Source: Gammaproteobacteria bacterium (GTDB lineage Bacteria > Pseudomonadota > Gammaproteobacteria > Steroidobacterales > Steroidobacteraceae). Taken from it: DNA of 5,903 nt. Within the stretch, counting starts at the first letter, position 1. Every line of letters starts with the position of its first letter. Location: assembly GCA_028293775.1 (NCBI GenBank), contig JAQGOD010000304.1:1-5903 (forward strand). Direction: 5' to 3'. The translations under genes were made by a program, and so were the position numbers. Shown here piece after piece: positions 1-4,082 of the stretch. The notes under the pieces were generated by a model. The model had not been told where the DNA came from. It ran no database searches and saw only the letters and a program-made list of their open reading frames with translations.

Positions 1-582
1 GTCTTGGCCGTTCAATAACTGATCGAAGCCCAGCTCCAAGCCTTCTTGGCCCTTGTCATCCACGGTGGTAAATCCGACCACGTGGCCGGAAACCTCGCCC
101 GCCGGATAGTAACGGCGGTATTCGCGCATCAGGTATACGCCGGGAATCCCCAATGCCTTGATGCGCGCGGCTTGCTCCGGCGGCATATGGCGCACCAGAT
201 AGAGGAATTCGCGATCGAGATTACTGGTGATGCGCCGCGCGAGGGTTTGCTGATCCTCCTTGAGCGCGCGCGCCAGCCTCGGCAGCTGATCGATATTATC
301 GTTGAGCTCCTGCGGGTTGACCCAGATGCTGTCCACCGGCGTGCTCAAGGCCAGCGGCTCGCCGTTGCGGTCGGTGATGGCACCGCGATGCGCAGCGATT
401 TTAACCACCCGCATGGAGCGGTCATCGCCCTGCTTCGCAAGAAAGCCGTGGTCAACCAGCTGCAACTCAACCGCGCGCGCCGCGAGGCCGATGGCGCCCA
501 GCACCACCAGCCCCAACACGACCCCGGAACGCCAGCGGTAGGATTTCGCTTGCGTGTCGTTTCCGCTGGAACGCAATTTCAC
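1..582 (-). CDS. ftsI: Peptidoglycan D,D-transpeptidase FtsI (PBP3), N-terminal part
   Basis: Septal class B penicillin-binding protein that cross-links peptidoglycan at the division site with FtsW. Only the first 194 codons are present; the reading frame runs open off the window edge, so the catalytic domain (SxxK, SxN, KTG motifs) is not visible. Seen here: a short basic cytoplasmic tail, one membrane segment at about residues 19-38, then the start of the PBP dimerisation (pedestal) domain with the family signature RGAITDRNGEPLA at residues 66-78, followed by REYRRYYPAGEVSGHVVGF (153-171) and GQEGLELGFD (178-187). The start is GTG at 580-582. It shares four bases (GTGA) with the ftsL stop and is preceded by a good Shine-Dalgarno (GAGGA at 593-597, 10 bases upstream), so translation is probably coupled to ftsL. 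The identification is secure; the rest of the gene is unseen. Confidence 0.96.
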   Translation of the reverse strand, partial: MKLRSSGNDTQAKSYRWRSGVVLGLVVLGAIGLAARAVELQLVDHGFLAKQGDDRSMRVVKIAAHRGAITDRNGEPLALSTPVDSIWVNPQELNDNIDQLPRLARALKEDQQTLARRITSNLDREFLYLVRHMPPEQAARIKALGIPGVYLMREYRRYYPAGEVSGHVVGFTTVDDKGQEGLELGFDQLLNGQD

Positions 583-857
583 GGTCGCACAATCCTCACG
601 TCGCGGGTCTGCGGCAGGTTCATTTGCAATTTCGCATTGGCCACCCGCTCGACGAAGGCATGCGAGGACCAGTAGCTTTGTTCAAGCTGCAGGCGTCCCC
701 ACTCCATCTCGAGCGAGTCGCGTTCGGCATTGAGCTTTTCCAGCTTGACGAACATGTCGCGCGCCTGATGGCGCGCATAAATTACCTGCACCGCGGAACC
801 GAGCACGGCCAGCCACAACAAGGGCACAACGAGAGGCAACCAGCGGCGAGTCTTCAT
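579..857 (-). CDS. ftsL: Cell division protein FtsL
   Basis: Small bitopic inner-membrane protein of the divisome. In the known system it forms the FtsQ-FtsL-FtsB complex that activates FtsW and FtsI. The 92-residue product has a basic N-terminus (MKTRR), one membrane helix at about residues 7-26, then a periplasmic heptad-like region (roughly 30-60) that fits the FtsL/FtsB coiled coil. The family C-terminal pattern is visible: EWGRLQLEQSYW (52-63), then HAFVERVANAKLQMNLP (66-82). Length agrees with the proteobacterial family (E. coli about 121, many others 85-100). The ATG at 855-857 overlaps the rsmH stop by ATGA, and an AAGGA at 866-870 inside the end of rsmH lies 8 bases upstream, so this start is well supported. 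FtsL diverges quickly in sequence, but position between rsmH and ftsI plus the topology make the call firm. Confidence 0.95.
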   Translation of the reverse strand: MKTRRWLPLVVPLLWLAVLGSAVQVIYARHQARDMFVKLEKLNAERDSLEMEWGRLQLEQSYWSSHAFVERVANAKLQMNLPQTRDVRIVRP

Positions 858-1807
858 GCGGCGAGTCCTTGGTCGAGGCGTTCGGCCACGCGCAGCCGGG
901 CGCTGCGCGAGCGGGGATTGAGCGAGATTTCGTTGTCGTCGGCTTGCACGGCCTTCCCGACAAGGCGCAGCTTGGGCCGCGCATGCACCGGGATATCGGG
1001 CAGACCCGCGTACATCGGATCCGCCAGCGCGTGGCGGCGCATGAACTGCTTCACCATGCGATCTTCAAGCGAATGGAAGCTGATCACGGCAAGCCGCCCG
1101 GCCGGTGCCAATCGCTGAAGCGCTGCTTCCAAGGCCGACTCCAGTTCCTTCAGTTCACCGTTGACGTAGATGCGCAACGCTTGGAATACGCGGGTGGCGG
1201 GATGCTTGTGCCGCTCCTTGCTGCGTGCGACTCGCTCGATCATGCCGGCGAGTTCGAGCGTGCGCTCGAAGGGCTTCTTTTGACGGTCCATGACGATGGC
1301 GCGGGCGATGCGCGGCGCCATGCGTTCCTCGCCGTACTCCCGGAATATGCGGATGAGTTCCTCGAGCGGCGCACCGTTCACCACGTCCGCCGCACTCATG
1401 CCCTCGCCCGCACTCATGCGCATATCGAGCGGTCCGTCCTGCATGAAGCTGAAGCCGCGTGAGGGATCGTCGAGCTGCGGCGATGAGACGCCAAGATCGA
1501 AAAGAATGCCGTCGAACTCGAGGCCCGGCTGAACCTGATCGGCGCAGGCGGCGAGCGCTGAGAAGGGAGCGAGGAATACCGACACCCGGGGGTTTGATGC
1601 GAACCGAGCCCGGGCCGCAGCTACGGCCGCGGGGTCACGATCGAGGCACAGCAAACGGCCATTCTCGATGAGCTTCTCCAATATCGCCCCTGCGTGTCCG
1701 CCTCGCCCAAAGGTGGCGTCCATGTAGGTGCCACCCGCCTGTATGTTCAATGCCGCCAGCACCTGGGGTAACAGGACTGCCGTGTGAACCCCCGCAAACT
1801 CTTGCAC
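854..1807 (-). CDS. rsmH: 16S rRNA (cytosine1402-N4)-methyltransferase RsmH (MraW)
   Basis: SAM-dependent cytoplasmic enzyme that puts the N4 methyl group on C1402 of 16S rRNA in the ribosomal P site. The 317-residue product (E. coli 313) shows the family blocks in order: HTAVLLPQVL at 8-17, SAM-binding DATFGRGGHAG at 30-40, LDRDP at 55-59, ILFDLGVSSPQLDDPSRGFSF at 101-121 (catalytic DLG region), HPATRVFQALRI at 202-213, SFHSLEDR at 243-250, and the C-terminal NPRSRSARLRVAER at 297-310. The start is GTG at 1805-1807, the first usable start after an in-frame TAG that is also the mraZ stop, 12 bases upstream. No Shine-Dalgarno is visible in that gap, so translation may depend on ribosomes arriving from mraZ. 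It is the second gene of the dcw operon and overlaps ftsL by four bases. Confidence 0.97.
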   Translation of the reverse strand: MQEFAGVHTAVLLPQVLAALNIQAGGTYMDATFGRGGHAGAILEKLIENGRLLCLDRDPAAVAAARARFASNPRVSVFLAPFSALAACADQVQPGLEFDGILFDLGVSSPQLDDPSRGFSFMQDGPLDMRMSAGEGMSAADVVNGAPLEELIRIFREYGEERMAPRIARAIVMDRQKKPFERTLELAGMIERVARSKERHKHPATRVFQALRIYVNGELKELESALEAALQRLAPAGRLAVISFHSLEDRMVKQFMRRHALADPMYAGLPDIPVHARPKLRLVGKAVQADDNEISLNPRSRSARLRVAERLDQGLAA

Positions 1808-1819
1808 CGCAACAACCGG

Positions 1820-2272
1820 CTAGAACGACAACGTGTCGAGTTCGGCCGGAAGGTCGCTGGTGCTCTCCGTACTCGACAACCACTCGTCGCGGCGCTCGTT
1901 CCACCGCGCCTCGTCCCACAACTCGAATCGCATCCCCTGCCCGACCAACATGGCGTCGCGCGTCAAATGAGCGAACTCGCGCAGATTGGCGGGGAGCAAG
2001 ATCCGTCCATGTGAATCCAATTGCAGGTCAGTGGCGTTGCCGATCATCAGCCGCTGCAATCCCCTCACCTGAGGATTCAAGGTGGGCAAATTGTAGAGCT
2101 TTCTCTCAATGTCTTCCCAATCCGGCAGGGGGAAGATCATCAGGCACTGGTCCTTGTCGACCGTCACCACCAGGTTGCCCCCACAGCGCTCCTGCAGCCG
2201 CTCCCGATAGCGGGTCGGCATCACCAGCCGGCCTTTCACATCGAGCGTTAGCTTGTTGGCACCCCGAAACAT
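1820..2272 (-). CDS. mraZ: Transcriptional regulator MraZ
   Basis: First gene of the dcw cluster. In E. coli MraZ is a ring-forming DNA-binding protein that represses its own operon by binding direct TGGGN repeats near the promoter. The 150-residue product (E. coli 152) carries the two SpoVT-AbrB half-domains typical of the family: DVKGRLVMPTRYR at residues 11-23 and DSHGRILLPANLR at 86-98, each with the D-x-[KH]-G-R core. The start is ATG at 2270-2272; only a weak GGA (2283-2285, 10 bases upstream) is available as Shine-Dalgarno. A strong sigma70-type promoter and three matching operator repeats lie directly upstream, so autoregulation is likely here too. The C-terminus (SSTESTSDLPAELDTLSF) is acidic and serine/threonine-rich and looks disordered. 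Confidence 0.97.
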   Translation of the reverse strand: MFRGANKLTLDVKGRLVMPTRYRERLQERCGGNLVVTVDKDQCLMIFPLPDWEDIERKLYNLPTLNPQVRGLQRLMIGNATDLQLDSHGRILLPANLREFAHLTRDAMLVGQGMRFELWDEARWNERRDEWLSSTESTSDLPAELDTLSF

Positions 2273-2290
2273 GATTTATGGGTCCGAAAA

Positions 2291-2315
2291 CCCATTTTCT
2301 CCCACAATTTCCCAC
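2291..2315 (-). promoter_or_regulatory. MraZ operator, three TGGG direct repeats
   Basis: Read on the minus strand, TGGG occurs at 2311-2314, 2301-2304 and 2291-2294, exactly 10 bp apart. The first two are GTGGGA and the third ATGGGT. This matches the known MraZ box (TGGGN direct repeats separated by 5-nt spacers, one helical turn apart). The array begins about two bases downstream of the predicted transcription start and sits in the mraZ leader, so a bound MraZ ring would block initiation or early elongation. Binding by this MraZ is inferred from the family. Confidence 0.88.
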
Positions 2316-2323
2316 CGGGCACC

Positions 2324-2353
2324 ACTATAGGGAGCGTAGGAGAGCACTGTCAA
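2324..2353 (-). promoter_or_regulatory. Sigma70-type mra promoter for the dcw operon
   Basis: On the minus strand a perfect -35 box TTGACA (2348-2353) is followed after 18 bp by TATAGT (2324-2329), five of six matches to the -10 consensus. The predicted transcription start is near 2317, giving a leader of about 45 bases before the mraZ ATG. Position and quality make this the main promoter of mraZ-rsmH-ftsL-ftsI; in E. coli the equivalent Pmra drives much of the cluster. Confidence 0.85.
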
Positions 2354-2376
2354 CGGGTTATGGTAAGAAAAACCCG
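2354..2376. repeat. Inverted repeat CGGGTT/AACCCG abutting the -35 box
   Basis: A perfect 6-bp inverted repeat (CGGGTT at 2354-2359, AACCCG at 2371-2376) with an 11-base spacer begins at the base next to the -35 hexamer of the mra promoter. It could be a regulator site or chance; no family is recognised. Confidence 0.35.
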
Positions 2377-2383
2377 CCCCGAC

Positions 2384-2399
2384 AGTGACTTAGGTCACA
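2384..2399. promoter_or_regulatory. CRP/Vfr/Clp-like binding site upstream of the mra promoter
   Basis: The sequence AGTGA-N6-TCACA matches the CRP consensus TGTGA-N6-TCACA at 9 of 10 positions. Inside it GTGAC (2385-2389) and GTCAC (2394-2398) form a perfect inverted repeat around TTAG. The centre is at 2391.5, about 74 bases upstream of the predicted mra start, in the range where class I CRP sites work (a start a few bases earlier would give -71.5). The consensus match is seen; activity is inferred. Confidence 0.55.
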
Positions 2400-2429
2400 T
2401 TTTGTAAAAGCATGGCGCGCTGCGATCGA

Positions 2430-2451
2430 GGGGTTGAATTGAATCAATCCC
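2430..2451. promoter_or_regulatory. FNR/Anr-like palindrome
   Basis: TTGAA-TTGA-ATCAA (2434-2447) matches the FNR/Anr consensus TTGAT-N4-ATCAA at 9 of 10 positions. The symmetry extends outward through GGGG (2430-2433) and TCCC (2448-2451), giving eight paired positions per arm, one of them a G-T pair. Centre 2440.5 is about 123 bases upstream of the predicted mra start, too far for a usual class II role there. It may serve an unknown plus-strand promoter or be chance. Confidence 0.35.
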
Positions 2452-2574
2452 TTAGGAGATGTTCCTACAATGGGATGCAAGTACCGAATGTCGCGATTTT
2501 ACGCGAACGTCGGCGATCCTGCTCTTAACTGCACATCTTGAGGGGTGGGAAGCGCGGGCGCAGCGGAAAATCCA

Positions 2575-2588
2575 CCGCGTCAGCGCGG
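2575..2588 (-). terminator. Weak hairpin with short T-rich tail
   Basis: On the minus strand CCGCG-CTGA-CGCGG forms a 5-bp GC stem with a tetraloop, followed by TGGATTTTCC. It lies just past the tandem repeat in the direction of rnpB transcription and is the nearest thing to an intrinsic terminator in this spacer. The U-run is short and displaced from the stem, so this is only a candidate. Confidence 0.25.
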
Positions 2589-2591
2589 CGT

Positions 2592-2746
2592 TGGCGCGGA
2601 AGCGCCGGTCTTTCCTGCTCTTGACCGATTATGTGGGGGGCCGCTTCGGCCCCGGGAAACGTGGCGCGTAAGCGCCGGTCTTTCCTGCTCTTGACCGATT
2701 ATGTGCGGGGCCGCTTCGGCCCCGGGAAACGTGGCGCGTAAGCGCC
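2592..2746. repeat. 70-bp tandem direct repeat, about 2.2 copies, behind rnpB
   Basis: Every base from 2592 to 2676 recurs 70 bp further on, apart from substitutions at 2599/2669 (G/T) and 2636/2706 (G/C). The array ends at 2746, just beyond the RNase P RNA 3' end. Each unit holds three inverted repeats: GGCGC/GCGCC around a 4-base loop (2593-2606, 2663-2676, 2733-2746), GGGGCCG/CGGCCCC around CTT (2637-2653, 2707-2723), and a looser CGGTC/GACCG pair around 12 bases. The near-identity implies a recent duplication or ongoing homogenisation. E. coli rnpB is likewise followed by tandem repeats (a longer unit of about 113 bp) containing terminator hairpins, so a role in ending or processing the RNase P RNA transcript is plausible. 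There is no coding pattern and no CRISPR-like spacer. Confidence 0.93.
2706..2746 (-). terminator. Double hairpin at the rnpB 3' trailer, candidate terminator or processing signal
   Basis: Transcribed with rnpB, the RNA first forms GGCGC-TTAC-GCGCC (2733-2746), then after 8 bases an 8-bp very GC-rich stem around AAG (2706-2724). No U-run follows (the next bases are CACATAATC), so it is not a textbook intrinsic terminator. It may stop 3' exonuclease trimming, pause polymerase, or act with Rho. The same pair recurs 70 bp further downstream. Confidence 0.45.
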
Positions 2747-2751
2747 TAAAG

Positions 2752-3123
2752 AAGGAGTCGGCCGTTAAGCCGGGTTCTGTCTTGGACAGTCATTCCTCTG
2801 GCATACGCGTCGCCGCGCAGCTCAAGCGACCTACCCGGAAGCCCATGTGGGCCACATGTAGCGGTGTTTTAAGCCGCTCGCTTCCCTATTTGGTCTTGCT
2901 CCAGGTGGGGTTTGCCGTGCCGTTGGTGTTGCCACCCGCGCGGTGCGCTCTTACCGCACCATTTCACCCTTACCGGTGCCGCTTGCGCGGCACTTAGGCG
3001 GTATCTTTCTGTTGCACTTTCCGTAGGCTCGCGCCTCCCAGGCGTTACCTGGCACCGTGCCCTGTGGAGCCCGGACTTTCCTCCATGTGCTCATCGCACA
3101 CAGCGACTGTCTGGCCGACTCCG
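2752..3123 (-). ncRNA. rnpB: RNase P RNA (class A)
   Basis: Catalytic RNA of ribonuclease P, which removes the 5' leader of tRNA precursors. The conserved blocks are all present on the minus strand. P1 is formed by GGAGTCGGCC (3113-3122) with GGCCGACTCC (2754-2763). The 5' half of P4 with CR-I reads GAGGAAAGTCCGGGCTCC (3066-3083), and the 3' half reads AGACAGAACCCGGCTTA (2766-2782). GGTAAGGGTGAAA, GCGGTAAGAGCGCACCG and GGAGCAAGACCAAATAG are recognisable in between. P12 (GCCGC-GCAA-GCGGC), P14 (GGTG-GCAA-CACC) and P18 (CGCG-GCGA-CGCG) end in GNRA loops, and L17 is GGCCC as in E. coli. About 372 bases, a typical length. P3 is much shorter than in E. coli, and an extra hairpin seems inserted between P16 and P17. 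The ends are estimated from P1 and the likely -10 box. It starts only about 27 bases behind rsmI. Confidence 0.97.
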
Positions 3124-3129
3124 CCGAGC

Positions 3130-3135
3130 ACCATA
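3130..3135 (-). promoter_or_regulatory. Possible rnpB -10 box
   Basis: TATGGT on the minus strand sits seven bases before the expected RNase P RNA 5' end (about 3123). No good -35 box is found at 16-18 bp (the hexamer there is near TCGCAT, at the end of rsmI). Either the promoter is weak at -35 or rnpB is partly transcribed from rsmI. Confidence 0.35.
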
Positions 3136-3149
3136 CGCAGGTACGGACA

Positions 3150-4040
3150 CTAATGCGAGGCCGATTTTTGTTTCAAGAACAGCGCGCGCTTATAGGCCTC
3201 GTTATCGCGTGCACCGGTGATTTGCGCCGCGAGATGCGCGGCTTGTTTCAGGGGCAGTTCGGCGAGCAAGGGACCTAACACTTGGTCGAGTTCCGCGATC
3301 ATTTCCGGATCCGCATCGCCGATCGCCGTTTGCGGCATGCCGCCAACGATCAGCACAATTTCGCCTCGAGACAGGTCCGCATCCGACTTGGCCAGGTTGG
3401 ACAGCTCGAGCAGCGATCCTCGATATGTCGTTTCATGCAATTTCGTCACTTCGCGCACAAGGGCTGCGGCGCGACCTTCGCCGAAGGCGGCGACGCAGTC
3501 CTCGAGCGTGTCACGCACGCGATGCGGCGATTCATAGATCACCAAGGTCCGGACCTCTTGTACGAGGGACTCCAGCCGTTGCCGCCGAGCAGCGCCGCGC
3601 GCCGGCAAAAACCCTTCGAAACAAAACCGATCCGTGGGCAAAGCGGCGATGCAGAGCGCGGCGATCGCCGCGCACGGACCGGGAACGGCGACGATATCGA
3701 GGCCTGCGGCCGCCACTTGCCGAACCAATTCGAACCCAGGATCGCTGATGGCCGGCGTACCGGCATCGCTCACCAGTGCAACCGACTTGCCCTCGCGCAA
3801 GCGTGCAATTATTTCAATCGCGCGGCTCGCTTCGTTGTGATCATGCAGCGATAGCTGCGGCGTACCGATGCCAAAATGCTTGAGCAGCACGCCGGTATGG
3901 CGCGTGTCCTCCGCCGCAACCAAGTCGCAATTCGCGAGCGTATCGCGTGCGCGCGCGCTCAAATCGCCTAAATTGCCGATTGGCGTGGCAACGACGTAAA
4001 GCGTCCCCGAGGCCGGCAGCCCTATGCGCTCGTTTGTCAC
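3150..4040 (-). CDS. rsmI: 16S rRNA (cytidine1402-2'-O)-methyltransferase RsmI
   Basis: SAM-dependent cytoplasmic enzyme of the tetrapyrrole methylase fold that methylates the ribose of C1402 in 16S rRNA. The 296-residue product (E. coli 286) shows the family blocks in order: LYVVATPIGNLGDLSARA at 14-31, AEDTRHTG at 43-50, LHDHNE at 65-70, SDAGTPAISDPGF at 91-103, VPGPCAA at 119-125, DRFCFEGFLPA at 137-147, IYESPHR at 168-174 and REVTKLHET at 196-204, then a helical C-terminal tail ending NEAYKRALFLKQK. The start chosen is GTG at 4038-4040, with GGA five bases upstream and AGAGG eleven bases upstream. The open frame extends far back into lpoA, but that extension is antisense shadow and lacks family similarity. 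The gene is divergent from lpoA and lies just upstream of rnpB. No clear promoter of its own was found. Confidence 0.96.
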   Translation of the reverse strand: MTNERIGLPASGTLYVVATPIGNLGDLSARARDTLANCDLVAAEDTRHTGVLLKHFGIGTPQLSLHDHNEASRAIEIIARLREGKSVALVSDAGTPAISDPGFELVRQVAAAGLDIVAVPGPCAAIAALCIAALPTDRFCFEGFLPARGAARRQRLESLVQEVRTLVIYESPHRVRDTLEDCVAAFGEGRAAALVREVTKLHETTYRGSLLELSNLAKSDADLSRGEIVLIVGGMPQTAIGDADPEMIAELDQVLGPLLAELPLKQAAHLAAQITGARDNEAYKRALFLKQKSASH

Positions 4041-4046
4041 TATAAT
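4041..4046 (+). promoter_or_regulatory. Candidate -10 box for lpoA
   Basis: A perfect TATAAT lies 36 bases before the lpoA ATG, predicting a start near 4053 and a 30-base leader. No recognisable -35 hexamer is present at 16-18 bp and there is no TG extension, so strength is uncertain. It directly touches the rsmI GTG start on the other strand. Confidence 0.4.
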
Positions 4047-4082
4047 CCGCGCCTCTATTTGAAGAATCAGGAGCGGAAGGGT

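Larger units (their letters stand above)
2273..2750. other. Intergenic regulatory and repeat region between rnpB and mraZ
   Basis: This 478-base stretch has no convincing gene. Going from mraZ outward it holds: the mraZ leader with three TGGG operator repeats, the mra promoter, a 6-bp inverted repeat touching the -35 box, a CRP-like palindrome, an FNR-like palindrome, a perfect TAGGA/TCCTA inverted repeat (2453-2467), a TCGCG/CGCGA inverted repeat (2491-2506), a CCGCG/CGCGG hairpin (2575-2588), and then the 70-bp tandem repeat that runs to within five bases of the RNase P RNA 3' end. No classical intrinsic terminator with a clean U-run is present on the minus strand. The density of dyad symmetries is unusual for a spacer. 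Confidence 0.8.

Noticed and set aside
46..675. 209-codon plus-strand open frame at the window start
   Set aside because: It is the shadow of ftsI and ftsL, whose family motifs are unmistakable on the minus strand.
2323..2334. CACTATAGGGAG, identical to the 3' half of the T7 RNA polymerase promoter
   Set aside because: The upstream half (TAATACGACT) is absent, and the bases are explained by the minus-strand -10 box TATAGT. Coincidence, not a vector remnant.
2459..2671. 70-codon plus-strand open frame running into the tandem repeat
   Set aside because: Its AGGAG touches the ATG with no spacing, the sequence resembles no family I know, and the C-terminal half is repeat DNA. No support for translation.
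2592..2746. CRISPR-like array
   Set aside because: The 70-bp units are contiguous with no unique spacers; this is a plain tandem duplication.
2701..3278. Several plus-strand open frames of 73-102 codons across rnpB
   Set aside because: They are antisense to the structured RNase P RNA and share no protein motifs; GC-rich DNA readily leaves such frames open.
4059..4082. Upstream in-frame TTG start for LpoA
   Set aside because: The eight added residues lengthen the signal peptide needlessly and lie across the Shine-Dalgarno that serves the ATG at 4083.
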